Below, piece after piece: positions 6,917 to 16,584 of a DNA stretch of 58,328 nucleotides. This stretch comes from Spirochaetales bacterium. GTDB lineage: Bacteria > Spirochaetota > Spirochaetia > SZUA-6 > RPPD01. The notes beneath the pieces are model-generated. The model did not search any database. It had not been told where the DNA came from and worked only from the letters and a program-made list of their open reading frames with translations. The DNA is taken from NCBI GenBank assembly GCA_016929065.1, contig JAFGJO010000018.1, positions 1-58,328 of the forward strand, read 5' to 3'. The position numbers and the translations under genes were made by a program. The first letter of the stretch is position 1. The number at the start of each line of letters is the position of its first letter.

Positions 6917-8808
6917 TGGCAAAAAAGACACCTTCATTTAATACCAATCAGTATCTGAAAATGGAACTCCTTCGTTTTACAACCGCCGGGAGCGTTGACG
7001 ACGGCAAGAGCACACTCATTGGAAGACTCCTGTTTGACAGTAAAGCCATTTTTCAAGATCAGCTTGAATCATTGGAAAAAGCCAGCAGATTGCGGGGCGA
7101 AGAGGCTATTGATCTGGCATTGATCACCGATGGACTCCGGGCCGAAAGAGAACAGGGGATCACGATTGATGTAGCCTACCGCTATTTCGCCACCCCGAAA
7201 AGAAAATTTATTATTGCCGATACTCCCGGCCATGAACAGTATACCAGGAATATGGTCACCGGTGCATCAACGGCTGATTTGGCTATCATCCTGATCGATG
7301 CCAGAAACGGGGTGCTCACCCAGTCAAAGCGGCACGGATTTATTGCCTCCTTGCTTGGAATTCCGCATTGCATCGTTGCTGTCAATAAAATGGATGCAGT
7401 AAACTGGTCCCACGAGGTGTATGAGCGCATTGTGCAGGAGTATACCGCCTTTTCCAAACGGTTGAATATCCACGATATTTTGTTTATCCCGGTTTCGGCA
7501 TTGCAGGGAGACAATGTAGTTGAAAAAAGTCGCAACATGCCCTGGTATGACGGACCGACGGTCATGCACCATCTGGAAACAACTGTCATCACCTCCGACA
7601 GAAATCTCATCGACTTTCGGTTCCCCATTCAATACGTCATACGGCCGCATCAGGATTTTCGTGGATTCGCAGGCAGGATTGCATCAGGAATCATCAGGAA
7701 GGGAGACGAGATCATGGCTCTCCCCTCCCGCAAGACCTCCAGGGTGAAGGAAATAATCACCTTTGATGACCGTCTTGAAGAGGCTTTTGAGAGCCAGTCG
7801 ATAGTTCTGCGGCTCGAGGATGAAATCGACATCAGCCGGGGGGAAATGATTGTCAAAAAAGGGAATCAGCCGTGGGTGATCACCGGTTTTGAGGCAACAA
7901 TCTGCTGGATGGATGACCAGAATGAATTGAATACAAGAACGCCCTATATTCTGCAGCACACGACAAATACAACACAATCTTATATCCAGAAAATCCGTTA
8001 CAAAATTGATGTCAACACCCTGCACCGTCAGGAAGCCGATTCCCTGAAACTCAACGAAATCGGCAGGGTTATCATCGAAACAGCCCGGCCGGTGTTTGTC
8101 GATTCGTATAAAACAAACCGGCAGACCGGCGCTTTTATTCTGATTGATCCCCACTCCTACCATACAGTTGGAGCCGGGATGATTATCCGGAGTGCGGAAA
8201 ATCATTCAATGGATATATTTTCCCTGCAGAAATCCTCGGATGTTGTTTTTGAAAATCGGACTGTTACACGGATCATGCGGGAGGAAAAATATGGCCATAA
8301 GGGAGCGGTATACTGGCTGACAGGCCTCTCCGGATCGGGAAAATCCACCATCGGCAAACTGCTGGAGAAAAAGCTCTTCGATGAAGGAAAACATGTGTAT
8401 CTGCTCGACGGCGACAATATACGCCACGGCATCAACGGCGACCTCGGGTTCACTGAAAGGGACCGCTATGAAAATATCAGACGTATTGCCCAGATCGCAC
8501 GGCTGTTTTTCGATGCCGGTTTTATCGTGATCTGTACGTTTATAAGCCCCCGCCAGGAAATGAGGAACTTTGCCAAAAGCCTGTTTCCCGAAGGCTCTTT
8601 TTATGAGGTATTTGTAAAATGCTCGATCGACGAGTGCAAGAACCGTGATCCAAAGGGCCTGTATAAAAAAGCACTCGCCGGCGAGATCCATAATTTTACC
8701 GGGATACACCAGGAATACGATGCTCCCCAGAACCCGGATATCCTGATTGATACGGAAAAGCTCTCGGTGGAGGAAGCGGTGGATATGCTATATGGTTCAT
8801 TCATTTAG
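6916..8808 (+). CDS. cysNC: sulfate adenylyltransferase subunit 1 / adenylylsulfate kinase fusion (CysN-CysC, NodQ-like)
   Basis: This bifunctional enzyme (630 aa) makes PAPS from APS. The N-terminal 430 residues are the CysN GTPase: G1 GSVDDGKST (25-33), G3 DTPGH (102-106) and G4 NKMD (157-160), followed by EF-Tu-like beta-barrel domains. The C-terminal 170 residues are APS kinase, with P-loop GLSGSGKS near residue 473 and the substrate segment LLDGDNIRHG. The same fusion occurs in rhizobial NodQ and many free-living bacteria. It is coupled to cysD by a 1-nt overlap. The next gene converges from the minus strand 32 nt downstream, with no clear terminator between. Neighbouring sugar genes make glycan sulfation conceivable, but no sulfotransferase is seen. 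Confidence 0.95.
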   Translation: MAKKTPSFNTNQYLKMELLRFTTAGSVDDGKSTLIGRLLFDSKAIFQDQLESLEKASRLRGEEAIDLALITDGLRAEREQGITIDVAYRYFATPKRKFIIADTPGHEQYTRNMVTGASTADLAIILIDARNGVLTQSKRHGFIASLLGIPHCIVAVNKMDAVNWSHEVYERIVQEYTAFSKRLNIHDILFIPVSALQGDNVVEKSRNMPWYDGPTVMHHLETTVITSDRNLIDFRFPIQYVIRPHQDFRGFAGRIASGIIRKGDEIMALPSRKTSRVKEIITFDDRLEEAFESQSIVLRLEDEIDISRGEMIVKKGNQPWVITGFEATICWMDDQNELNTRTPYILQHTTNTTQSYIQKIRYKIDVNTLHRQEADSLKLNEIGRVIIETARPVFVDSYKTNRQTGAFILIDPHSYHTVGAGMIIRSAENHSMDIFSLQKSSDVVFENRTVTRIMREEKYGHKGAVYWLTGLSGSGKSTIGKLLEKKLFDEGKHVYLLDGDNIRHGINGDLGFTERDRYENIRRIAQIARLFFDAGFIVICTFISPRQEMRNFAKSLFPEGSFYEVFVKCSIDECKNRDPKGLYKKALAGEIHNFTGIHQEYDAPQNPDILIDTEKLSVEEAVDMLYGSFI

Positions 8809-8840
8809 CCCACCTGATTAAGACCTATAATGCGTACTCC

Positions 8841-9971
8841 TTATTTTTGACCTTTACCATCAATCTCATTTTTTTTTCTTCTGAATACGATTTTTTGATA
8901 GCTAATAAAATTTAAAATAATCGCGATCGCAATTCCGATTAAGGTGTTCAATTTATAATCTATTCCGGTCAAGTTAAAATAATAAAAAACAACCTGGCGA
9001 ACAACAAATGAAAAACTTGTTACCAATTGAAATAGGAAAAAACGACCGAGTATGCTTCCGAAAGACCTGAATTTATATCGCCAGGTAATTTTCGCGTGAA
9101 GGATAAATCCGACCAGGATGGAAACCTCGATACTCGCTGCATACGCAATATTTTTATAGAGATCCGAAATTCCGAATCCCGCATATTCTACAAGACTGAA
9201 AATAGTAATGAACTGTGAAAACGCCACGATAAGTCCATTGAAAAAATATTTGACCAGATTTGCGATGTTGGACGTATTGTATTTGAATATGCACCAGAGG
9301 GCTCGGAAAGCGTCCTTTATCCCGATTTTTTTCCCTTCCTCGTATGTCCTGCCGAAATAGGAAATACCCACCTCATAAATGCGAATATTTTCCTTCCGTG
9401 ACTGTTCCGCCAGTTTGGCAGTCACTTCGGGTTCGAATCCGAATCTTTTTTCCTCGATATCGATATTTTGTATGATTTCTCGTCTGAAAACTTTATAACA
9501 GGTTTCCATATCTGTAAGATTCAGATCAGTGAACATGTTCGAAAGCAGAGTCAGAAATTTGTTCATAACCGAATGCCAAAAATAAAGAACGCGATGAGTC
9601 TCACCGCCTGCAAATCGTGAGCCGTATACGACGTCGGCTTTTCCGTCGATAATGGGCTGTATCAATCTGGGATATTCATCCGGATTATATTCCATATCCG
9701 CGTCCTGAATGATAACAATATCGCCTGTACACTTTGTGAATCCTGTTTTTAATGCAGCCCCTTTCCCTTGGTTTTTGTCATGATAGAAAACCTTGATGCT
9801 TTTATCTTTGATTTTTTTAAGCAACTCGCGTGTACCATCAGTTGAATAATCATCAACAACAATCAGCTCCTTTTTCACCCTGGAGGGTACCTTCGCTTTC
9901 TTTACTATCTTAAGTATTTCGATAAGTGTATTCACTTCATTATACACTGGTATCACTATGGATAATATCAT
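8841..9971 (-). CDS. GT2 glycosyltransferase fused to GtrA-like membrane domain
   Basis: The first 230 residues are a GT-A glycosyltransferase of the dolichyl/polyprenyl-phosphate sugar synthase type: IVIPVYNEV at the start, [10 protein letters not shown], and the metal-binding [15 protein letters not shown]. The last 130 residues hold four hydrophobic helices resembling GtrA/DPMS-type flippase domains. The predicted role is transfer of a sugar from a nucleotide donor to a polyprenyl phosphate and help in moving it across the membrane, where a GT-C enzyme (such as the 10927-12339 product) can use it. The start at 9971 is preferred for its AAGGAAC ribosome site; the ATG at 9986 overlaps the previous stop. 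It is the last gene of a three-gene operon. Confidence 0.85.
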   Translation of the reverse strand: MILSIVIPVYNEVNTLIEILKIVKKAKVPSRVKKELIVVDDYSTDGTRELLKKIKDKSIKVFYHDKNQGKGAALKTGFTKCTGDIVIIQDADMEYNPDEYPRLIQPIIDGKADVVYGSRFAGGETHRVLYFWHSVMNKFLTLLSNMFTDLNLTDMETCYKVFRREIIQNIDIEEKRFGFEPEVTAKLAEQSRKENIRIYEVGISYFGRTYEEGKKIGIKDAFRALWCIFKYNTSNIANLVKYFFNGLIVAFSQFITIFSLVEYAGFGISDLYKNIAYAASIEVSILVGFILHAKITWRYKFRSFGSILGRFFLFQLVTSFSFVVRQVVFYYFNLTGIDYKLNTLIGIAIAIILNFISYQKIVFRRKKNEIDGKGQK

Positions 9972-9985
9972 TGTTGTTCCTTCCA

Positions 9986-10930
9986 TTATTTTATATTCAA
10001 AACATCAGAAAAATATTTGATTGTTTTCTCGATCCCTATTTTTAATTGAATTTCAGGGTTCCAGCCGAGTATTTTTTGAGCTTTTGTTATGTCAGGTTTT
10101 CGCTGTTTTGGATCATCAGCCGGCAGGTCACTGTAAATGATCCTGCTTTTCGATCCGATTAAATCAATCACGGTTTCTGCGAGCTGGAGTATGGTGAATT
10201 CGCCGGGATTTCCCATGTTTATCGGTCCGGTAATTTCATCCCCCGTACCCATCATTGCGACCATCCCCGTCACAAGGTCACTGACATAACAGAAACTTCG
10301 TGTCTGCTGCCCATCACCATAAACAGTTATGTCCTTATTCTGTAATGCCTGGACGATAAAATTACTCACTACTCTTCCATCGTTGGGGTGCATATTGGGT
10401 CCATAGGTATTGAATATTCTGATAAGTTTTATTTTCAAATCATGCTGGCGTTTGTAATCAAAAAAAAGCGTTTCCGCACAACGTTTCCCTTCATCATAAC
10501 ATGCCCGAGGCCCTATTGTATTCACATTTCCCCGGTACTCCTCGGGCTGCGGATGAATTTCAGGATCGCCGTATACTTCGCTCGTGGAGGTTTGTAATAT
10601 TTTAATTCTCAACCGTTTTGCCAATCCCAGCATATTAATCGCCCCGACAATACTGACTTTCGTAGTCTGGACCGGATCAAACTGGTAGTGTACCGGACTT
10701 GCGGGACAAGCAAGGTTGTATATTTCGTCAACCTCCACATACAGGGGAAAACATATGTCATGCCGGATGATTTCAAAATATGGATTTTCAAGAAGATTAA
10801 TAATATTCTGTTTACTCCCGGTATAAAAATTGTCAACACATATCACTTCATTCCCCAGAGAAAGAAGCTTTTCACATAAATGACTGCCGATAAATCCGGC
10901 TCCGCCGGTGACCAGTATTTTCTTTTTCAT
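9986..10930 (-). CDS. UDP-glucuronate decarboxylase (UDP-xylose synthase)
   Basis: An NAD-dependent extended SDR of 314 aa. The Rossmann motif GGAGFIGSH is at residues 9-17, the catalytic Y145-x3-K149 lies in ACYDEGK, and the family-specific [10 protein letters not shown] (75-84) marks UDP-xylose synthases rather than dTDP-glucose dehydratases. It oxidises and decarboxylates UDP-glucuronate to UDP-xylose, or to the 4-keto pentose if the final reduction is incomplete. Its substrate would come from the UDP-glucose dehydrogenase at 13613-14935. It overlaps the upstream GT-C gene by 4 nt (ATGA) and abuts the GT2-GtrA gene, so the three are coupled. The cytosolic product is a donor for xylose or a 4-amino-pentose. 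Confidence 0.9.
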   Translation of the reverse strand: MKKKILVTGGAGFIGSHLCEKLLSLGNEVICVDNFYTGSKQNIINLLENPYFEIIRHDICFPLYVEVDEIYNLACPASPVHYQFDPVQTTKVSIVGAINMLGLAKRLRIKILQTSTSEVYGDPEIHPQPEEYRGNVNTIGPRACYDEGKRCAETLFFDYKRQHDLKIKLIRIFNTYGPNMHPNDGRVVSNFIVQALQNKDITVYGDGQQTRSFCYVSDLVTGMVAMMGTGDEITGPINMGNPGEFTILQLAETVIDLIGSKSRIIYSDLPADDPKQRKPDITKAQKILGWNPEIQLKIGIEKTIKYFSDVLNIK

Positions 10931-12339
10931 TTTATTCCCTTCTTTTCCTTTCTTTTTCTTTGAAAATATTTAGTCAAATAGTCAAATCCAATCGTCGCGT
11001 AAAAAATAAACAAAGGCATTAGTGGTGTCCGGAAGCGGGAATTCGCCTCCGGACCAGCACCCAAGAGAAGAAGAAAAATTATGATCCCTATTATAAATAA
11101 ATGAACAATTGGCATAGTAAGCGACTTACGGTTTCTGATTAAATTAATACATCCTAATACTGAAAAGCCGTAAATAAAAAGATAGAAAAAAAACAAAAAA
11201 ACGAGAAGGCAAAGTTCGATGATTCTTCCTGAAAATACGAAGGTGTTTAAATAATAATCGAGACTTTGCTTATCATAGCCTGTTTTCTTGCTTTCAAAAT
11301 TGATGTCAAAGCCCAACAAATCGAGCAGGGAGCGGTGTCCAGGAGCAATAAGTGTGGAGACAATTCCTTCACCCGCAATTTGGCTGTATTCGAGTGGGTT
11401 ATCGAAGATAATTTTCATTGCAGTGTCATTCACCTGTTTTTCGCGTTCAGCATCTGACAGGTCGGAATTCATATAATATTGTTCAGTGAATTCTTTTTGA
11501 ACTTCACTTAAAGTACGATGTTCTTTTTTAGCAAGAACTCCAGCAGCCCGGAAGAGAAGCATATTTTTTGATTTGATTCCGGAGTACTCGAATGTCCCCA
11601 CAATCACATTATTTCGAACCTGCCACCCGCCGACCAGGATGAAAAAAGGCATCAACATAAAACATGTGCTAAGGAACAGTTCTTTCCATGAGCGGAAACT
11701 AATTTGTTTGTGAAAAATGATCATTCCAATAACAATAGGAAATACAAGATAGTAACTAATCGGCCTTACCAACGTCGCCAGTGCCATGAATAACCCCAAA
11801 AGGAATGCTGATTTCTTCTTGTTTTTTTGTTCAAGACATAACGTTACTCCAAAATATACGCTGAATAACAGCAGAAATGAAAACAGGGATTCAGAGAGCA
11901 CTACCAGGGAGTAATAACACTGTAGTGTGTCCGCAGCCAACAAGATACCGGCGATTACAGCGATATTTTGTATTCCCAATTTCAGCAGTATTCGATATAA
12001 CAGCAATATGGATATTACGCTGAGAATTATCTGAAAAACCAGAATCGCACCCCGGTTTTGCCCAAAAAAGAAGTAGACCAGCGCAATGAAGCCAGGATAT
12101 CCTGGTGTACGTTTGAACATCGGTTTATCCGGATTCTCAAACGATTCTACGAATTTCCCTGAATCCAACAGGGAGATCGCCGGTTCCTCATACGAAGGCG
12201 AATCGGAGAGCATGATTTTTGATGAATCTCCCGTTAATATTAGTATTAATGCAAATAATTTTATAAGCAGAGATATACAAATGACAATTATTATTTTCTT
12301 ATGTAAGTAAAAAACAGATTTTACTTTTTCCAATACCAC
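10927..12339 (-). CDS. membrane GT-C glycosyltransferase (PMT/ArnT-like, GT39 type)
   Basis: The 470-aa polytopic membrane protein has about eleven hydrophobic helices. The first extracytoplasmic loop carries acidic and tyrosine residues ([10 protein letters not shown]) and a following [10 protein letters not shown], as in the dolichyl-phosphate-mannose-protein mannosyltransferase/ArnT group, which use polyprenyl-phosphate sugars on the outer face of the membrane. A soluble loop of about 100 residues precedes the last helices. The start is GTG with GGAG 9 nt upstream. It is the first gene of an operon with UDP-xylose synthase and a GT2-GtrA protein, which could supply its lipid-linked donor. 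The acceptor is unknown; lipid A, a glycan or a protein are all possible. Confidence 0.8.
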   Translation of the reverse strand: MVLEKVKSVFYLHKKIIIVICISLLIKLFALILILTGDSSKIMLSDSPSYEEPAISLLDSGKFVESFENPDKPMFKRTPGYPGFIALVYFFFGQNRGAILVFQIILSVISILLLYRILLKLGIQNIAVIAGILLAADTLQCYYSLVVLSESLFSFLLLFSVYFGVTLCLEQKNKKKSAFLLGLFMALATLVRPISYYLVFPIVIGMIIFHKQISFRSWKELFLSTCFMLMPFFILVGGWQVRNNVIVGTFEYSGIKSKNMLLFRAAGVLAKKEHRTLSEVQKEFTEQYYMNSDLSDAEREKQVNDTAMKIIFDNPLEYSQIAGEGIVSTLIAPGHRSLLDLLGFDINFESKKTGYDKQSLDYYLNTFVFSGRIIELCLLVFLFFFYLFIYGFSVLGCINLIRNRKSLTMPIVHLFIIGIIIFLLLLGAGPEANSRFRTPLMPLFIFYATIGFDYLTKYFQRKRKEKKGIK

Positions 12340-13070
12340 TTCTTATGACTCCAACACTTAAATATTGTTAAAAGACAATTCTACCCGATCATGTTAATGC
12401 GAATCATAACATACCTATATAGGTTAGACAAGTTATACCCAAAATAATAAGTTTTCCATTATTTTGATAGGATGCTGCTCCATTGAAATTTTCAATATAA
12501 TTTTATGAACTTATTGATTTTCAAACACAAAGATGCTATATTGTTCATAAATTGAACATTATTTAAACCAAAATCTATATTTCGACGAAATGATGATTTT
12601 ATTTTAAAATTGGAGAACAAATAATTTATATATAATTATTACGGCAATTATTCGTTCTCCCTGTGGTCTTTTTTAAAACACCACTACCCCATGAGCCTGT
12701 TTCGGCGGCCGTGACGGCAATGTTCTTTTCTTCCACTTTCCCGGCTGCTCTTTTCTGTGCAGCAATGGATGAGTTTTCTTCCTTAGTTCACTACAAAATT
12801 CACAAACCAGTATAATATTTAATCTGAAAAAACAGGATTTATAAGGAAGCCGGGAAACCATGAGCAGAGTTATTTTCAGAATATTTATTTTAAGTTACAC
12901 CGGACATATAAATATCTGATTGTTTTAAAACTTTTTCAGTTGAGCCTATGGATACCTCCTTTTCCTGTATTCCTGATTTCCTTATAATATTTTAAATAAT
13001 CGGATCCATAGATTATGCATTCAATTCAGATCACTAAAATTGAACCAGAAAAAGTCCTGGATTCCTTATC
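12340..13070. other. 731-nt A+T-rich divergent intergenic region
   Basis: No convincing gene is present: the longest frames are short, antisense to each other and have no ribosome sites. The left half is strongly A+T rich. A 15-nt inverted repeat lies at 12612-12660. From 12700 on there are pyrimidine words (TTTTCTTCCACTTTCCC) and CAGGAAA-type repeat pieces, including TTTATAAGGAAGCC near 12838 and its opposite-strand counterpart ending CTGATTTCCTTATAA near 12958-12988. Promoters for the divergent operons at 12339 and 13071 should be here, but none could be assigned with confidence. Confidence 0.6.
12612..12660. repeat. 15-nt inverted repeat with A+T-rich loop
   Basis: GGAGAACAAATAATT (12612-12626) is inverted as AATTATTCGTTCTCC (12646-12660), 14 of 15 positions pairing around a 19-nt loop. 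The one mismatch is A/C on the plus strand but becomes a G-U pair in a minus-strand transcript, so a minus-strand RNA would pair fully. It lies about 270 nt upstream of the operon starting at 12339 and could be part of its leader, or a relic of mobile-element ends. Confidence 0.45.
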
Positions 13071-13601
13071 ATGACAGACATCGACAAAGAAATTGAAATC
13101 CTCGAAAATATCTACTCACAACCGGAGAAAGTTCGCCAGCGGGATCTTGCCCACATTGCAGGGATATCTCTGGGGATGACAAACTCGATTCTCAAGCGTC
13201 TTATAAAAAAAGGACTGCTGACAACAAAAAAAATAAATCCCCGCAATATCCACTATGCCGTGACGCCGTCTGGGATCAACGAAATAATGCAGCGGTCATA
13301 CCGCTATTTCAAGCGGACAATAAAAAATATTGCAGAATACAAAGAAAAGATTGAACAGCTGATTATTGAAATAAAGGTAAAGGGATTTGATAAAGTAATC
13401 CTTGTCGGAAAAAGCGATTTGGGATTTATCGTCGAACATTGCTGCGAACTTCACCAGATACATTTTTCAACAAAAAAAGATCAATCATCGGTACAGCCGA
13501 ATACAAAAGACCATGTCTTTTATGTATTCAGTGAAAATATTACGCTGAACAGCAGGCCTTTGGTGGAATCATCTATAGGATTATTTGAAAAATTTAAATA
13601 A
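13071..13601 (+). CDS. winged-helix regulator of the MarR/EPS-associated type
   Basis: The 176-aa protein has a helix-turn-helix at about residues 20-55 (RQRDLAHIAGISLGMTNSI followed by LKRLIKKGLL) and a wing ending in NIHYAVTPSG. This fits the small MarR-like regulators found at the head of exopolysaccharide clusters. After a helical linker, residues 100-170 form an alpha/beta segment starting FDKVILVGKSDLGFI, perhaps a ligand or partner domain. The ATG at 13071 follows a T/C-rich leader without a strong ribosome site. It stands 11 nt upstream of the UDP-glucose dehydrogenase gene at the head of the polysaccharide locus and probably controls it. The ligand is unknown. Confidence 0.78.
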   Translation: MTDIDKEIEILENIYSQPEKVRQRDLAHIAGISLGMTNSILKRLIKKGLLTTKKINPRNIHYAVTPSGINEIMQRSYRYFKRTIKNIAEYKEKIEQLIIEIKVKGFDKVILVGKSDLGFIVEHCCELHQIHFSTKKDQSSVQPNTKDHVFYVFSENITLNSRPLVESSIGLFEKFK

Positions 13602-13612
13602 AGAGAGGAATT

Positions 13613-14935
13613 ATGCATAATATTACCGTATTGGGAACCGGGTATGTCGGACTGGTAACCGGATCCTGCCTTTCCGACTTTGGCCTGGAAGTAACCTGCT
13701 GCGACGTTGATCAAACCAAAATTGATACGCTCAATAGTGGAGGAATCCCCATTTATGAGGAAGGACTGGACCTTATTATAAAACGAAACAGGGATACTGG
13801 CCGTTTGACATTTACGTCTGATATCAAAAAAGCAGTGGAAGCCGCAAAAGTGATATTTATTGCAGTAGGAACTCCTGCCCGTGCAGACGGAACCGCGGAT
13901 CTTTCCTATGTTGAAAATGCAGTGAAAGATATTGCAAAATATATAAATAATGAGAAGGTCATTGTTTCAAAGAGCACTGTCCCGATCGGAACAACCAGAA
14001 AAATCAAAAAATGGCTTGAAGAAGATTTAAAACTGCTTAAAAAAAATATTTCTTTTGAAGTAATTTCAAATCCAGAATTTTTGCGCGAGGGGAGCGCTGT
14101 GTATGATTTTATGCATCCCGACCGCGTCATTATCGGATATGAATCTGATGCAGCTTTAGCGGTCATGAAGGATGTATACCGAGTGCTCTACCTGAATGAA
14201 ACACCATTTGTTGAGACCACACTCGAAACAGCGGAAACAATCAAATACGCCTCCAATTCATTCCTTGCCCTGAAAATTTCCTACATCAATCAGATTGCCG
14301 AGCTGTGCGAGAAAACCGGCGCGAATGTTGCCGATGTCGCCAAGGCCATGGGCAAAGACGGACGAATTGGTTCGAAATTTCTTCACCCTGGTCCTGGCTA
14401 CGGCGGCAGCTGTTTTCCAAAGGACACCCATGCGTTTGCCGCTGCAGGCAGAAAATATGGCTCACCACTCACAATCATAGAGACTGTCATCAATTTTAAT
14501 GAAACCCATAAACAATATGTGACCAATAAAATAATAACAAAAATGGGCGCAGTAAAAGACAAAACAATCGGTATTCTGGGACTTGCATTCAAACCGAATA
14601 CCGATGACATGCGTGACGCTTCTTCAATTTTTATTATTCCGGCATTACTCAAAAAGGGCGCAAAAATCAGGGTGTATGATCCCGCGGCGATGAAGGAAGC
14701 CCGGGAAAAATATTTTAAAGGGGAAAAACAGATTGCCTACTGCACCAATGAATATGATACTTTAGCAGAAGCAGACGCACTGGTTATTCTGACTGAATGG
14801 AACCAGTTTCGAAATCTTGATATTAAAAAAATCAAGACAAAGATGACGGGCAATTTTTTCTTTGATTACCGCAATATTTACAAGCGGAAAGAAATCGAGG
14901 CCGCCGGGTTTGTCTACGAAGGGATTGGAGTATAA
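13613..14935 (+). CDS. ugd: UDP-glucose 6-dehydrogenase
   Basis: This enzyme oxidises UDP-glucose twice with NAD to UDP-glucuronate in the cytosol. The Rossmann motif GTGYVGLVTG is at residues 8-17 and the catalytic cysteine is C267 in GGSCFPKD. The central dimerisation helix and the C-terminal UDP-binding domain (LGLAFKPNTDDMRDA) are complete, and 440 aa is the usual length. A GAGAGGAA ribosome site precedes the ATG. It follows the EPS-type regulator by 11 nt and precedes the CMP-sugar synthetase fusion by 7 nt. Its product is the substrate of both the UDP-xylose synthase at 9986-10930 and the UDP-glucuronate 4-epimerase at 27342-28394. Confidence 0.95.
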   Translation: MHNITVLGTGYVGLVTGSCLSDFGLEVTCCDVDQTKIDTLNSGGIPIYEEGLDLIIKRNRDTGRLTFTSDIKKAVEAAKVIFIAVGTPARADGTADLSYVENAVKDIAKYINNEKVIVSKSTVPIGTTRKIKKWLEEDLKLLKKNISFEVISNPEFLREGSAVYDFMHPDRVIIGYESDAALAVMKDVYRVLYLNETPFVETTLETAETIKYASNSFLALKISYINQIAELCEKTGANVADVAKAMGKDGRIGSKFLHPGPGYGGSCFPKDTHAFAAAGRKYGSPLTIIETVINFNETHKQYVTNKIITKMGAVKDKTIGILGLAFKPNTDDMRDASSIFIIPALLKKGAKIRVYDPAAMKEAREKYFKGEKQIAYCTNEYDTLAEADALVILTEWNQFRNLDIKKIKTKMTGNFFFDYRNIYKRKEIEAAGFVYEGIGV

Positions 14936-14942
14936 TATCTGA

Positions 14943-16583
14943 ATGTACAACAATAAAAATATCACCGCAGTAATTCCAGCAAGAAAAAACAGTAAAGGAA
15001 TACCGGGTAAAAATACAAAGTTATTTTCCAATATTCCATTATTTTTTCATGTTGTTCAACGGGCAAAGGCATCAAAGTATATTGACAACATTATTGTCAC
15101 AAGTGATTCCGAAGAAATAATCAATAGTACTCATAAATATGATAAAAGTATTATTGTAATTGATCGCGATCCATCACTGGCAGGCGATTTGATCACACTC
15201 GATGATGTAATTTTTAATGCTATCGAATCTCAACAAAACCTTCAAACCGATTTTGTTATCACCCTCCAGCCCACTTCCCCGCTGATCACTTCCGAATCGA
15301 TTGATGCAAGCATCGAGCATCTGGTTAAAAATGATTACGATACTGTCATATCAGTAATCGATGACAGACATTTACGGTGGACAATTATAAACAAAAAACC
15401 GTTTCCACTATACGAAGCCAGAGTAAACAGACAGCAGCTGCCACCGACCTATAAAGAAACTGGTGCAATAATATCATGCAAAACCGGAATTCTTCTAAAA
15501 AACCGGAGACGGATCGGCAAGAACATCGGATTATTTGAAATCAACGATGAAGAAGGAATAGATATCGACTCGTATAACGATTTGCTTCTTGCAAGTGACC
15601 TCATCGAAAAACCCGAAATCGGGATCATTACCATTGGTGATAAAACCAATGGGATGGGACATGTATTTAGAACACTGACAATTGCCCATGCATTAAAATA
15701 CAAAGTGGTCTTTTTTATTCATAATTCACAGCATGATGGTATTCTCAAAATCCAGCAGTCAAATTATAAGGTGATAATTTACTCATCTTTAAATGAATTA
15801 TTCACCTTATTAAAAGAACACAAAATTTCTCTTCTTTTGAATGATACACTAAATACAACGACCAGATACATTCAAAGCTTGAAGAAATATGTCCCTTTTA
15901 TTGTGACATTCGAGGATTTCGGCGAAGGATCGGATGCTGCAGCCATGACTTTCAATGCATTATATGAAAATTCAAATCCTCCGCTAAATCATTATTACGG
16001 ATATAAATATTTCTGTCTGCGCGACGAATTTCTTTTTTGCAAACGAAAAAAAATAAACAAAACTGTTAAAAATATTCTAATTACATTTGGCGGAACTGAT
16101 CCAAACAATATCACCTGTTTTGCATATAACATATTGAAAAACCTAAAATATAATTTAAAAATTATTCTTGGACCTGGTTTCACGCATCACAGGGAACTTG
16201 ATGCGACATCAAAAAACGACACACGAGTCGAGATTTTACAATCAGTGAATAAGATATCCGAACATATGCTGTGGGCTGATATAATTATCACTAGTAATGG
16301 TCGAACAACATATGAAGCTGCGAGCCTTGGAATTCCTACCATTTCGATTTGCCAGAATGAGCGTGAAATGAAACATCTTTTTGGTGAAGTTACGAAGACA
16401 ATCATCAACCTAGGGTATTTTCCCCAATTAACAGGAAAAATATTTCTTCGTTCTTTTAAAGAACTTGTGTTAAATTATGAAAAGAGAAAAGAGATTAATA
16501 ATAAAATGATTAATTTAGATTTGAGTAAGGGAACCAAGAAAATAATTGATACGATCATCGCGAAATATAGAAAAGAGGCATGA
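14943..16583 (+). CDS. fused CMP-nonulosonate cytidylyltransferase / PseG-SpsG-like protein
   Basis: Residues 1-225 are a NeuA/PseF-type nucleotidyltransferase: the start reads IPARKNSKGIPGKN and the base-binding LQPTSPL is at about 106. It would activate a nonulosonic acid (sialic, legionaminic or pseudaminic type) with CTP. Residues 230-545 are a GT-B-fold module of the PseG/SpsG family. It has GMGHVFR (237-243) with the putative catalytic His240, ITFGGTDPNN, and the nucleotide-binding SNGRTTYEAASLG. PseG removes UDP from a UDP-diacetamido-trideoxy-hexose before condensation. The two activities flank the NeuB step encoded next. Codon use is A+T rich compared with ugd. The pseudaminate assignment is inference, because PseB/C/H-like genes are not in the window. 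Confidence 0.85.
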   Translation: MYNNKNITAVIPARKNSKGIPGKNTKLFSNIPLFFHVVQRAKASKYIDNIIVTSDSEEIINSTHKYDKSIIVIDRDPSLAGDLITLDDVIFNAIESQQNLQTDFVITLQPTSPLITSESIDASIEHLVKNDYDTVISVIDDRHLRWTIINKKPFPLYEARVNRQQLPPTYKETGAIISCKTGILLKNRRRIGKNIGLFEINDEEGIDIDSYNDLLLASDLIEKPEIGIITIGDKTNGMGHVFRTLTIAHALKYKVVFFIHNSQHDGILKIQQSNYKVIIYSSLNELFTLLKEHKISLLLNDTLNTTTRYIQSLKKYVPFIVTFEDFGEGSDAAAMTFNALYENSNPPLNHYYGYKYFCLRDEFLFCKRKKINKTVKNILITFGGTDPNNITCFAYNILKNLKYNLKIILGPGFTHHRELDATSKNDTRVEILQSVNKISEHMLWADIIITSNGRTTYEAASLGIPTISICQNEREMKHLFGEVTKTIINLGYFPQLTGKIFLRSFKELVLNYEKRKEINNKMINLDLSKGTKKIIDTIIAKYRKEA

Positions 16584-16584
16584 T

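Noticed and set aside
12673-12861. 62-aa frame on the minus strand in the 12340-13070 gap
   Set aside because: No ribosome site, overlaps repeat words, and the translated sequence has no domain-like character.
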